A stretch of DNA of 64,000 nt from Planctomycetaceae bacterium (GTDB lineage: Bacteria; Planctomycetota; Planctomycetia; Pirellulales; Lacipirellulaceae), in contig PABB01000031.1 in assembly GCA_002702655.1 (NCBI GenBank), positions 79,338 through 143,337 on the forward strand. The letters run 5' to 3'. Position 1 is the stretch's first letter. The number at the start of each line of letters is the position of its first letter. The position numbers were made by a program, and so were the translations under genes. Positions 39,383 through 49,200 of the stretch are shown one piece after another. Under the pieces are notes generated by a model that worked only from the letters and a program-made list of their open reading frames with translations, had not been told where the DNA came from and searched no databases.

Positions 39383-40657
39383 TCAAACACCGCTACGGCG
39401 TCGAAGAGACAAGAGCGCGACACCTGTCGCTATGCCCAGAGCGAAGGTTGACGGTTCCGGCACCGGGCCGGCGACGGCGCCGGTCTCATAAACCACGGCT
39501 CCCATTCCTAAGGTCGTCGATTCGCCCGTTGACACGTGGAATTCCAGGTCTCCATCCGCCGTTCCGAATACGCTGCTGTCGTACGCTGCGCCCAAGCTTA
39601 CTTCTTCGCCGGGACCGAGCGTGGATGCGCCGTTCAGGAACAACTCGCCGAGCACGCTGGCGTTCGCTCCGCCGCCTTCAATCCAGCCATCAGCTGCCGT
39701 GGGCAACGCGCCGAGATTGGTTTGCCACGCCAGGAAGTCAGAGCCGTTGCTTTGGCCGTCCCCGTTAGCGTCGGCCATGTCGTCGACCCCGTAGGAGGAC
39801 TGCCACACACCCAAATCCGCGCCGTCCACGATGCCATCGTTGCTGTAATCGGTTGGCACGCCAGCATCGTAATTCTGGTCGTCAAGGCTGTTCCAGCCAG
39901 CCGGATCAAGAGCGGATTGCGCGCTTTCAATGGAATAGTAATCGAGAGAAACCGGCGCCCCGGAATCATTGCGGATCTTGATTTCGTTCGTATCTTTGTT
40001 GACGACCAAGGTCAGGTCGACCATCGGAGGGAGCTGCATCTCGATCTTCAGATTGTCCATCAGCCAGACTTGCTCGAACGTTGTTCCGGTAGCCACCTCC
40101 AGCCCCGGCCACGGCATGCCCACCTCCAGCGACCACCGCTGCTTGTTCAAGACCCATTCTTGTCCTTGCCACCACCCGACGTTCAAGTCGGCGAGATTGT
40201 ATTCGACATGAACCCACCCGTCTGCCTGCGAGAAGCTCGCTGCAGCCGCACCATAGCCATTGTCGTCGGAACCGCTCTGCTCTTCGGTCACGACGAACAA
40301 CTGCAAATCGATCGGATCCCAGCCGCCTTGTACGTTTCGAATGTCGAACGAGACGGTGTATCGAGACGGGTCGGTGCTCGTGTTACCACTGAGCGTCAGA
40401 TCCCACTTCGAACCGAAACGATTGTCTGCGGCTCCGGTGCCGACGACGTTACTCCTGTGTTCGACGACGATATTTCCGTCGTAGTCGGCGAACGTGGCGG
40501 TGTGATCGGCCCCGCCCCCTCCCCAGTTCCATGCGGGAAAACCTCCGCCGATCGTCTCGCCCTCGTAGTCGTTCTCGTAAACGACGACCTGCGCATCGCA
40601 CACCGGAAATCCGGCGACGCAGGCGCATAACGTTGTAAGTATCGCTCTTTTAAACAT
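39383..40657 (-). CDS. Dockerin-containing PEP-CTERM protein, paralogue of its neighbour
   Basis: The ATG at 40657 (MFKRAILTTLCACVAGFPVC) has AGGAA upstream; a longer frame to 40774 overlaps the preceding gene and is rejected. After the signal peptide a jelly-roll-like domain covers about 25-210. The same module as in the neighbour follows (LTLVVNKDTNEIKIRND at about 215). It is split by a dockerin pair (about 269-315, DYSNDGIVDGADLGVWQ and DANGDGQSNGSDFLAWQ) and resumes at about 321-375. A PEP-CTERM tag (VPEPSTFALGIATGVALLSL, RRR) ends the 424-residue product. The downstream halves of the two proteins are clearly homologous, and their N-terminal halves are not obviously so. A surface-displayed role in polysaccharide binding is inference. 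Confidence 0.82.
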   Translation of the reverse strand: MFKRAILTTLCACVAGFPVCDAQVVVYENDYEGETIGGGFPAWNWGGGGADHTATFADYDGNIVVEHRSNVVGTGAADNRFGSKWDLTLSGNTSTDPSRYTVSFDIRNVQGGWDPIDLQLFVVTEEQSGSDDNGYGAAAASFSQADGWVHVEYNLADLNVGWWQGQEWVLNKQRWSLEVGMPWPGLEVATGTTFEQVWLMDNLKIEMQLPPMVDLTLVVNKDTNEIKIRNDSGAPVSLDYYSIESAQSALDPAGWNSLDDQNYDAGVPTDYSNDGIVDGADLGVWQSSYGVDDMADANGDGQSNGSDFLAWQTNLGALPTAADGWIEGGGANASVLGELFLNGASTLGPGEEVSLGAAYDSSVFGTADGDLEFHVSTGESTTLGMGAVVYETGAVAGPVPEPSTFALGIATGVALLSLRRRSGV

Positions 40658-40722
40658 GATCAGATTCCTGCTGGAAAAGTGGCAAACGAAGCGCGACAGG
40701 CATGCAAGACTGAGTTCATCAG

Positions 40723-42405
40723 TCAACAGCAAGGCCCGGCCGAGATAGCCGTGCGGCGGCGCCGCGAGCACCAAGCCAACACTCCGCCAAGCAGAACGAG
40801 CACGGTCGTCGAAGGCTCGGGCACGGCGCTGATCAGAGCGGCCAATGCGCCAGCTCCGTTCGCCGCGTCAAAGTCGGCCTCGAACAGCAGGAAATCGTCG
40901 TAATTGTTGCTGAGGTTTCCGTCGAGATCGCCGAGCGTGGCCGCTTGGGCGATCGTCATGCCTGCAAAATCCTCAAAGTGATGAGACGCAAACACCACCC
41001 AATCGGCGGCATCAATCTGTCCGTCGAAATTCAAGTCGCTTCGCGCGGCCCGTTGGTCAATCCCCCCTTCGTAGGAGACGCGCACGCCGATCGTTTCCAC
41101 CGAGAAATCGGGGAGAAGGCGATCGACCGAGACGACCAAGTCTTCGTAAGTCGAGAGGGTCCAAGCGCCCGCGCCGCCAAGTTGAATGCTGGTTTGGGTG
41201 CCGCCCGTCCCGAGTTGGCCGCCGTCGCCGATCAGCTCGACTTCGTCGAGCAATTCGCTCGTGCTGGGATTCAGCGACCACTGATCGTCGGGATCGAAAC
41301 TTCCGCCGCTGTTACTGTCGTAGTTATCAGTGATGCTCAGCCAATTGTTGGGGTCGAGAGCTCCGCTGGCCGACGCGATACGCACACCGACCAAGTTGAT
41401 CGCCGGACCGTCATTCGTCAGCGTGAATGTCCCATCGTCGCGGTTGACAGTCAGCGACAAGTTGAACTCCTCAACCCAAGCGTCAAACGCAACTGTCGAA
41501 TCGGGGCCCGCGGCAAACGAGTTGGCCACGTACGTCGCCGACGGGGCGGCGCTGTAAATGCGAAACTCATCGTAAGAACCGTCGAACAGCGGGTCGGGCC
41601 ACTGACTGCGACCCAGCCAGTTGTTCACGTCGTCGAATGTGCGAATGTCGATGTCGGGATCAATCCCCCCATAGCCCACCAGCGCGCCGTCGACATAAAG
41701 CGACATTGTGCCGTTGGCCCCGTTGGGCGTGAACGCGCGAAAATCGTTGTGGTTGTAGACCGCCATCACGTGCGTCGGCACCCCCAGCGTGGCTGTTCCG
41801 CCCAGCCCCACGGCGGGCTCCCTGCCCGATGCCGTGTGATTCGTCATATCGACGATGTTGCCTCGTCCTGACGTGGCGACAATCGAGAGGTAATCGGCCG
41901 CAGAACCCAAGTTCGAAGTGTCTTCACCATCGTTGCTGTTGCCAAAGTCGCCGACTCGCTGCCAGGTGCGACTTTCAGAGAGCGTGTACCACCATTCGAA
42001 CGCGACGGCGCCGTTCAACCCGGCGGTCGCCGCACTAGAAACGATCCCGTTAGGCAGGTCGACGTAAGCGTCCTCGGTAATGTTGTTAGACGCCTCGCCG
42101 CTATTGGCCGAGAGGTCAAGCATGCCGCCGCTAAACGCTGCAGTCGCGACGCCGGGATCAACCACCGTCCCGTGGGCCGAGCCGATGGAATCCGACGCGT
42201 CAGCCGTGAAGGAGTAACGATGAGCGAGCTGGCCATAAGCCGCCGGCAGACTCATTGCCGCCAGCGAAGCGAGCACAGCCGCGCATCGAAAAGTCCGATT
42301 CGAAAACTGGCGGGCCCGCAGCTTTCCGGCGCCGCCGAGAGCTCGACGAGCGTCACGGCTCAAAGTCGACAACAGTCCATTCACTAAGGCATCTTGGCCA
42401 ATCAC
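40723..42405 (-). CDS. LamG-like, dockerin, PEP-CTERM protein
   Basis: A GTG at 42403-42405 has GGAGGGG (42412-42418) 6 bases upstream and is chosen over an ATG at 42606, whose extension crosses the promoter region. A rather long N-region (about 40 residues with Arg/Lys) precedes the hydrophobic signal core CAAVLASLAAMSLPAAYG. A LamG/concanavalin-like domain covers about 60-300 (LAHRYSFTADASDSIGSAHG, then FDGSYDEFRIY). A beta module at about 313-435 (LSLTVNRDDGTFTLTND) is the same kind as in the two neighbours but unbroken. Dockerin repeats lie after it (about 456-515), then the PEP-CTERM tag (VPEPSTTVLVLLGGVLAW, SRRRR). Length is 560 residues. It heads the minus-strand block, divergent from the LacI-type gene. 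Confidence 0.8.
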   Translation of the reverse strand: MIGQDALVNGLLSTLSRDARRALGGAGKLRARQFSNRTFRCAAVLASLAAMSLPAAYGQLAHRYSFTADASDSIGSAHGTVVDPGVATAAFSGGMLDLSANSGEASNNITEDAYVDLPNGIVSSAATAGLNGAVAFEWWYTLSESRTWQRVGDFGNSNDGEDTSNLGSAADYLSIVATSGRGNIVDMTNHTASGREPAVGLGGTATLGVPTHVMAVYNHNDFRAFTPNGANGTMSLYVDGALVGYGGIDPDIDIRTFDDVNNWLGRSQWPDPLFDGSYDEFRIYSAAPSATYVANSFAAGPDSTVAFDAWVEEFNLSLTVNRDDGTFTLTNDGPAINLVGVRIASASGALDPNNWLSITDNYDSNSGGSFDPDDQWSLNPSTSELLDEVELIGDGGQLGTGGTQTSIQLGGAGAWTLSTYEDLVVSVDRLLPDFSVETIGVRVSYEGGIDQRAARSDLNFDGQIDAADWVVFASHHFEDFAGMTIAQAATLGDLDGNLSNNYDDFLLFEADFDAANGAGALAALISAVPEPSTTVLVLLGGVLAWCSRRRRTAISAGPCC

Positions 42406-42565
42406 GGCAGTCCCCTCCAAAAGCAGAAGTTCGGGCTGGCAAGAAAAGAGCGGCAAGGGCTTGGTCGGTACAGCAGACCAGTGGCGTGGTCGATAAGTCC
42501 AAATTGACCGCCTAGATGAGCCTGGAGGCGGCGTACTTGGTTTCGCCTCTATCGGTTGTACTAAA

Positions 42566-42582
42566 AATGCCGGCGCTGTCAA
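42566..42582. promoter_or_regulatory. Operator-like site 1 in front of the LacI-type gene
   Basis: The sequence TGCCGGCGCTGTCAA carries the half-site GCGCTGTCA, matching the palindrome upstream of xylA in 12 of 14 core positions (TGACAGCGCTGTCA as reference). It includes a TTGACA in the minus direction (42582 down to 42577), so a bound repressor could block minus-strand transcription. Autoregulation by the LacI-type protein is inference. Confidence 0.4.
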
Positions 42583-42597
42583 TATGCCGCCGGGAAA

Positions 42598-42627
42598 TTG
42601 ACACACAATTCCAAATGTGCCTATATT
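42598..42627 (+). promoter_or_regulatory. Sigma70-type promoter toward the LacI-type gene
   Basis: TTGACA (42598-42603) and TATATT (42622-42627) are separated by 18 bases on the plus strand, about 195 bases before the LacI-type start codon. The -35 matches the bacterial consensus exactly and the -10 matches at five of six positions. It overlaps the minus-strand promoter at 42620-42649. Confidence 0.5.
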
Positions 42628-42649
42628 GGCTGGACTGCGGCGCTGTCAA
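42620..42649 (-). promoter_or_regulatory. Sigma70-type promoter toward the PEP-CTERM block, with operator-like half-site
   Basis: On the minus strand TTGACA (42649-42644) and TATAGG (42625-42620) are spaced by 18 bases. The -10 overlaps the plus-strand -10. The -35 lies inside GGCGCTGTCAA (42639-42649), the second copy of the operator-like half-site. Transcription from here would reach the GTG at 42405. Confidence 0.45.
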
Positions 42650-42821
42650 AAACGACGCGCCGCGGCACGCCGCGCCATACGGAGTCCGGCGTAATCGGCG
42701 TGTTTCGTCGCCGATCGCAGAGTTGACGCGAAAGGGATCAGGTCTGACCGCCAGTCAAAAGCTAAATTGACTGTGCAGTCATTTTCTGGTTGGGCGGCCC
42801 ACGAGCGGGGATTCGAGGCGA

Positions 42822-43823
42822 ATGTCAGTCACCATCGAACAGATCGCGAAACGTGCTGGCGTATCTGCGTCCACGGCGGCCAGAGCGCTGCGCGGAGATT
42901 TTAAGGGCGCGCAAGAGCGAAGCATCGAGAAGGCTCGTGAGATCCTACGCATATCCGAGGAACTGGGTTACCGTCCGAATTGGCGCGCACGGGCGCTCTC
43001 GCGAGGGAAGACTCGGTCCATCGGATTGCTTTACACGAATCCGATGTGGATATTCGAAGACCCGATGAACGAGATCGCCGTTTCGTTCACTGAGACGCTG
43101 CAGTCGCTGAAGTATGACCTGCGGCTGATACCCGTCACTAAGGATGAGCACTGGAAAGAGTTGGTTTACGGCGGCGCCGTCGACGGGGTCGCATTTATGG
43201 TCAGCGTCCCGGAAGAAGCCGGCGAGCTCCTTGAGAATCAGAAAGTGCCCGTCGTCCTGATTGGCGACAAGCGCGCAGGAACGCCTTCGATTGTGCCCGA
43301 CGACGAAGCAGGAGGTTATTTGGCGGCACGTCATCTTATCGGTCTGGGGCACAAGAAAATTGTCTACTACGTTCACAGCGATATTCGCGACCACTTCAGC
43401 GTCAACGACCGCCAAGCCGGATACGAGCGCGCCATGCGAGAAGCCGATCTGGGCGATCAGATTGAGCTATGGCACTGCGACACCGACGTCGCGATGGATC
43501 GCATTTTGTCATCGGACCCGCCCACGGCATTAATCGGCTACTGCCATGTCGAGGCGTTGAGAATCGTCCATGCAGCTTGGGCCCATGGCATTTCTATTCC
43601 TACCGACCTGAGTCTGATTGCATTCAACGACATGGCGATGACGCAACTCATGTCACCGCCGCTGACGGTCATTGGATTCGACACCGCTGAAATGGGACGC
43701 ATCGGGGCAACAATGCTATACCGACTCATCGAAGCGCGTGACAACGGGCCGTCTCAACACCAAGTGATGCGGGAGCGCCTGATTGTACGCAGTACCACTG
43801 CGCCCCCGCAGGAGCGCTCATAA
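42822..43823 (+). CDS. LacI-family transcriptional regulator
   Basis: The N-terminal helix-turn-helix (residues about 4-23, TIEQIAKRAGVSASTAARAL) and hinge (GYRPNWRARALSRGKT) are typical of LacI/GalR proteins. They are followed by a periplasmic-binding-like sensor domain (about 65-325, SIGLLYTNPMWIFEDP, VPDDEAGGYLAARHLIGLGH). The 333-residue length is normal. Such proteins bind palindromic operators and release them on binding a sugar. The gene lies 166 bases upstream of a cytoplasmic GH3 gene and is divergent from the PEP-CTERM block. Shared GCGCTGTCA-type sites in front of itself, xylA and lacZ suggest control of the whole cluster. The inducer is unknown; xylose or a xylo-oligosaccharide is plausible. 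Confidence 0.9.
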   Translation: MSVTIEQIAKRAGVSASTAARALRGDFKGAQERSIEKAREILRISEELGYRPNWRARALSRGKTRSIGLLYTNPMWIFEDPMNEIAVSFTETLQSLKYDLRLIPVTKDEHWKELVYGGAVDGVAFMVSVPEEAGELLENQKVPVVLIGDKRAGTPSIVPDDEAGGYLAARHLIGLGHKKIVYYVHSDIRDHFSVNDRQAGYERAMREADLGDQIELWHCDTDVAMDRILSSDPPTALIGYCHVEALRIVHAAWAHGISIPTDLSLIAFNDMAMTQLMSPPLTVIGFDTAEMGRIGATMLYRLIEARDNGPSQHQVMRERLIVRSTTAPPQERS

Positions 43824-43989
43824 CTTTTGCCCTCGCTCAAGTGCCGAACACTGATCCGTCACAGTCACGGCGGGATGGACTTCTCACTGCCAAACTCTGC
43901 TGACAGACCAGCGGTGCGAGTCCGGAACCTCGTTGCCTCCAGAGCGATAGCCCCGTCCAATACCATCCGCAGCGTTTCCGAGTGCCCGC

Positions 43990-46293
43990 ATGTCAGTCGC
44001 GCCAGCTTCCGATCCCGTTTACATGGATGCTTCCTTATCTGCCGCCGAGCGTGCGCGGGATCTTCTCCAGCGCATGACGCTCGAGGAGAAGATCGCGCAG
44101 ATGCTGTGCGTTTGGAACAACAAGCTGGAGACTCTGCTTGACGACCAGGGCGGGTTCAGCCAAGCTCGGGCGACGGAAGCGTTCGGGCATGGGCACGGCC
44201 TGGGGCAGGTCGGTCGACCTGGCGACGCTTACGGCGGCGCTTCGCCGCGCGAGTTCGCCGAGTTGACCAACTCGATACAGCGGTTTTTTCTCGACAACAC
44301 GCGGCTCGGTACGCCTGTGCTGTTTCACGACGAGTGCCTACACGGGCTCGTGGCTCGCGACGCGACAAGTTTTCCGCAGCCAATTGCCTTGGCGGGCATG
44401 TTCAATCCGGAATTGACGGAGCGCGTGTTTGAGATCGTTGCTCGTGAATCTCGAGCCGTGGGCGTTCGACAGGCATTGACCCCTGTCGTCGACGTTGCTC
44501 GCGACCCGCGCTGGGGGCGCGTCGAGGAGACATTCGGCGAGGACCCGTTTCTTGTCGGCTGTCTGGGGCTGGCCGCAGTGCGCGGCCTGCAGGGCGACGT
44601 CCCGTACGCCGACGAGGATCGCGTGATTTGCACGCTGAAGCATTTCGCCGCGCACGGACAGCCGGAGTCGGGCAACAATTGCGCGCCGGTCAGTATCTCG
44701 GAACGCCATCTTCGCGAGATCTTTCTGCAACCATTTGAGAGAGCAGTTCGCGAGGGACAGGCGCTCAGCGTCATGGCTTCGTACAACGAGATCGACGGGG
44801 TCCCCTCGCACTGTAACACCTGGTTGTTGCAGGAAGTCCTTCGCGACGAGTGGGACTTCGAGGGTACGGTCGTCTCCGACTACTATGCGATTCGCGAGTT
44901 GTGGAACCGCCCGGAACTCTACGGCCATCAGGTCGCTGCAAACCGCGAAGAAGCCGCTCGATTGGCGGTTCGCGCCGGCGTGAACATCGAACTTCCCGAG
45001 CCCGACTGCTACGAGGTTTTGGGCGACTTGGTTCAATCCGGCAGTCTCGGCGAGCACGAGGTCGACCAACTGGTTCTTCCTCTGCTGCAGCAGAAGTTCG
45101 CGATCGGGCTATTCGATGACCCCTATGTCGATCCGGATGAAGCTGAAGCGTTGCTCGGATGCGAGGCGCACCGCAACGTGGCTGCGGAGGTCGCGCGGGA
45201 GTGCGTGACTCTCTTGAAGAACGACGGCCCAATTCTGCCGCTCGCCCCGCGTCGCCTGCGAACCGTTGCGGTGATCGGCCCCAACGCAGATCGCACAATG
45301 CTGGGCGGCTATAGCGGCACGCCGCGAAGCTTTGTCACAGTACTGGATGGCTTGCGTGCGGCGCTGGGCCCGGACGTGGCGGTGCTCCACGCCAAAGGAT
45401 GCGAGATTACGCTTGGCGGAGGTTGGTTCGAGGACGACGTAATTCCCAGCGATCCCGAAGAGGATCGGGAGTTGATTGCCGCCGCCGTCGAGGTTGCCAG
45501 ACAAGCCGACGTCGTGGTGTTGGCCGTCGGAGGCAATGAACAAACGTCGCGGGAAGCGTGGATGGGCAATCATCTTGGAGATCGCACGAACCTCGATATG
45601 GTCGGACGTCAGGATGAATTGGTTGACGCGATTGCGGAGACCGGAAAGCCGATCGTGTCGCTCGTTTTCAGCGGCCGGCCGCTCGCTGTTGCCAATCTAG
45701 CCGAGAAGTCAGCCGCTTTGCTGCAATGCTGGTACTTGGGCCAGGAGTCGGGCTCGGCCGTTGCCGACGTGCTGCTGGGACGCCACAACCCGTCAGGCAG
45801 GCTGCCGATCACAATCCCCCGTTCGGTCGGGCACCTGCCGGCCTACTACAATCACCGACCGTCGGCACGACGCGGCTACCTGTTCGACGACGTCTCGCCA
45901 TTGTTTCCCTTTGGCTTTGGGCTGAGTTACACGAGCTTTGACTTTGGGCCGCCCGAACTCACGCAAGCGGATATTGCATGTGGCGAATCCACCTCGGTCC
46001 GCGTCGCTGTCACCAATACAGGCTCTTGCTCCGGAGTCGAGACCGTTCAGCTTTACGTGCGAGACTGCGTGAGTTCGGTGACTCGACCCGTCCGCGAGCT
46101 GAAGGGATTCGCAAAGGTAAGCCTGGAACCGGGCGAGTCTCGGATTGTCGAGATTGACATTGAGCCGCAGCAGTTGGCCTTCTGGAACATTGACAAGCAA
46201 TTCGTCGTTGAGCCGGGCAATTTCGAGATTATGACGGGGCCGAATTCCGCAGAGTTACAAACGTGTCACCTTGTCGTTCATCAAAGGAGATAA
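43990..46293 (+). CDS. GH3 beta-xylosidase/beta-glucosidase, cytoplasmic
   Basis: The 767-residue protein has no signal peptide (MSVAPASDPVYMDASLSAAE), in contrast to the other GH3 in the window. GH3 domain 1 shows RARDLLQRMTLEEKIAQML, HDECLHGL, RVEETFGEDPFL and KHFAAHGQ. The nucleophile Asp297 is in GTVVSDYYAIRELW. Domain 2 (about 385-610) and a fibronectin III-like end (about 655-760) are present. It would split imported short xylo- or gluco-oligosaccharides. It follows the LacI-type gene in the same direction, and its TAA is directly followed by the GTG start of the GH5 gene. Confidence 0.9.
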   Translation: MSVAPASDPVYMDASLSAAERARDLLQRMTLEEKIAQMLCVWNNKLETLLDDQGGFSQARATEAFGHGHGLGQVGRPGDAYGGASPREFAELTNSIQRFFLDNTRLGTPVLFHDECLHGLVARDATSFPQPIALAGMFNPELTERVFEIVARESRAVGVRQALTPVVDVARDPRWGRVEETFGEDPFLVGCLGLAAVRGLQGDVPYADEDRVICTLKHFAAHGQPESGNNCAPVSISERHLREIFLQPFERAVREGQALSVMASYNEIDGVPSHCNTWLLQEVLRDEWDFEGTVVSDYYAIRELWNRPELYGHQVAANREEAARLAVRAGVNIELPEPDCYEVLGDLVQSGSLGEHEVDQLVLPLLQQKFAIGLFDDPYVDPDEAEALLGCEAHRNVAAEVARECVTLLKNDGPILPLAPRRLRTVAVIGPNADRTMLGGYSGTPRSFVTVLDGLRAALGPDVAVLHAKGCEITLGGGWFEDDVIPSDPEEDRELIAAAVEVARQADVVVLAVGGNEQTSREAWMGNHLGDRTNLDMVGRQDELVDAIAETGKPIVSLVFSGRPLAVANLAEKSAALLQCWYLGQESGSAVADVLLGRHNPSGRLPITIPRSVGHLPAYYNHRPSARRGYLFDDVSPLFPFGFGLSYTSFDFGPPELTQADIACGESTSVRVAVTNTGSCSGVETVQLYVRDCVSSVTRPVRELKGFAKVSLEPGESRIVEIDIEPQQLAFWNIDKQFVVEPGNFEIMTGPNSAELQTCHLVVHQRR

Positions 46294-49200
46294 GTGCGGA
46301 CGCACCGATCTGGTAGGTGTATTGCCACTGGTCGCGTCCAGCAGCCACTCCCCATGTTCCCAATTCGTCGTCCCGAACGTTCTTCTTGCTTTTCCCCTCG
46401 TCTCACGCGACTCGCACGACTGCGCACTGGCGCCGCGCTCCGCGGTTCGAGGTCGCCGCGATTGGAGTTGCTCGAGACGCGTTGTCTCTTGGCTGCGTGG
46501 ACTCCCGAAGGCGACGATCGCACGTTCGACGACCCACCCTACGTCGTCGCGGCATCAACTGACCAAGGGGAGGTCTTCGAGTTCTTGCCGCTGGGCAGCG
46601 GGGAATCGTCGATGGAATTGTTTCAGATTCCTCGCGGACGCCCAACGCTAAACGCCGAGGGAAGCACCTTCGTCACCGACACCGGCCAGTTGTTGAGAGG
46701 ACCGTTCGCTTCGACAGAGTGGGGAAATCCGCCGCCGCTCAGCGCGATCCAGCAGATCAAGAACTTTGGCGCGAACGCGATTCACCTGTACGGCGAGGTC
46801 TTCGATCCCAATTATGTCTCCGGGGTTCCGGGTTCGGGGACGGCGCCGGGCTACTCCGCTGGCCGCATTGACCAGATGGTCCAGATGACCCGGGACGAGG
46901 GGCTTTATCTGGTCCTCACGATTGGCAACGGAGGCAACAACGGGGACTTCAACTACGACTACGTCATGGACTTCTGGAGTTTTTATGCGCCTCGGTACGC
47001 CGATGAGGCGCACGTCATCTTCGAAGTTCAGAACGAGCCTCATGCGTGGTCGGCGCCGTATCCGCAGGCGGCGCTCGACATGGAAGCGGATGCCTACGAA
47101 CTGATTCGCTCCCACGCGCCCGATACTCCCGTTTTGTTGTTCTCTTTCGCTGTTCTTGGCAGCGGACCAGCGGCGGTCAACGACATCAACGCCGTTTCGG
47201 CCGCGGCCTCGGTCGATTGGACCAACGCCGGCGTCGCGATTCATGGCTACGCGGGATGGGAGGCAACCGCCGAGTCGGCAGAGACGATTATCGACGCGGG
47301 CTACCCCGTGTTCATGACCGAGTTCGCCGCCTCCGACTGGGGAGAGCAAGGGAGCGTCATCGACGTCGAGATGGTTGCCGAACTCGAGCGACTCAACGTG
47401 TCATGGCTGACTTTTCAGCATGTTCCGCCGAATTTCATCAGCAGCAGCTTTAACGACACGACGAAATTCGCCGATGTGATCGATCGAGCGGGCATTTCGT
47501 GGACGCCCGATTTCGGCACGTGGCCGCTTCCCCGCAGCGTCTACGGCAACGACGGCATGCCGTGGGCGACCGCGGGCCTGTCGGGGACGCTTCGGATCGA
47601 AGCGGAGAATTACGATAACGGTGGCGAGAGCGTCGGCTACCACGATTCTGACGCTGCCAACGTAGGCATTGGTTTTCGCCCCGGCGAAGGCGTCGACACG
47701 CTCCGCTCCAGCGAGCCCGGCGGCGGTTTTGCGGTGACTGCGACTGCCCCCGGCGAATGGCTCGAATACACGCTGTTTGTCGACGAGCCCGGTTACTACG
47801 ACGTCAGTCTCCGTTATGCGGCTCCGACCGTCGACGGGAGCGTCCGATTGTGGTTCAACGGCGACGACCGGTCCGGCGAAATGGCGTTGCCAATCACTGG
47901 CGGACAAACGACCTGGGCCACGGCCAGCAAACAGGTGTTCCTGGAGTTCGGCAGACAGAAATTGCGCGTCGAGGTTATCGCCGGCGGTTTCGACTTGAAT
48001 TGGGTCGAGATGACTCCGACCAGTTCATCGCCGATTGCCAATGGCGCCTACAAACTGCTGAATCGCAACAGCGGGCTGCCCGCCGAGGCAGATACGGCCA
48101 ACACGACGGTCGTACAAAACGCTTACACGGGCGCCACCAACGAACGGTGGACTCTGGTGCATCGGGGCGCCGGCCAGTTCAGCATCACCTCGGCCGTGAA
48201 CGGATGGTCGTGGAGCACGTTCTACAACGGCAACGATGACCCGATCAACTTGGCGCCATGGGGCTACGACGGCGCCGCCGACCGCAGATTCATCCTGGTT
48301 CCTGATGAAGGGGGCTATTTCCATATACTCGTAGTGGACGGCGGTCTGAGCGCCGAGGTGGCTGGTGCGGCGCTCACTCCCGGCGTCGGTCTGCAGCAGC
48401 AGGTTTACGCCGCCGCCAGTTCTCAGCAGTGGGCGATTCTTGCGCCCGAGGCGCTGACGCCGCCGACGGGCTTGGCAGCGTCATGGGGCGATCCTGAAGA
48501 GGTTCCGGGAGACTACGACTCCAACGGCGCCGTAGCCGGCAGTGATTTCCTCGCTTGGCAACGCGATTTGGGGGCAGTTGTTGGGACAAACGGCGCCTCC
48601 GACGGCAACGGCGACGGCGTCGTCGACGCCGACGACTTGTCTGTCTGGAGCGACAGCTTTGGGCACGGCAGCGACGACGTTTGGATTCAACTCGCTTGGA
48701 ATCCAACTGCCGGCGCCACGGCTTACAACGTGAAACGCTCGACCGCCCCGACGGGGCCCTTCCAGACAATTGCCGCGGGAGTGTCCGACCTCTCATTCAA
48801 CGATACGGGCTTGGACGGCGGGGTGCGTTACTTTTACACGGTCAGCGCAACAAACCGTGTTGGCGAGAGCCTCGACAGCGCCCCCTCCAGCCCCGCAGTC
48901 CTGCACGCCCACTGGATGTTCGACGAGTTTCGCGGCGTGGTCGCCATGGACGCAACGGGCAACGGCTGGACCGGAGACCTGATCAATGGAGTCCTCCATT
49001 CGCCGGGCTTGACCGGCAACGCGATCGAACTGGACGGGTCCAACGACTACGTGAGTTTGCCTGCTGGATTGGCGGCGGGTCTAACGCAGACGACAGTCGC
49101 CGGCTGGTTCAATCTGGAGTCTGCAGACACCTGGTCCCGGTTGTTCGACTTTGGGACTGGCACCAACAATTACATGTTCCTCACTCCGCGTAGCGGCGGA

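Larger units (their letters stand above)
42406..42821. other. Divergent promoter region between the PEP-CTERM block and the LacI-type gene
   Basis: The 416 bases between the divergent genes at 42405 (minus) and 42822 (plus) hold no gene. They contain overlapping face-to-face promoters near 42598-42649 and two copies of GCGCTGTCAA, annotated separately. The stretch is visibly more AT-rich than its surroundings around 42530-42660. Confidence 0.5.
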
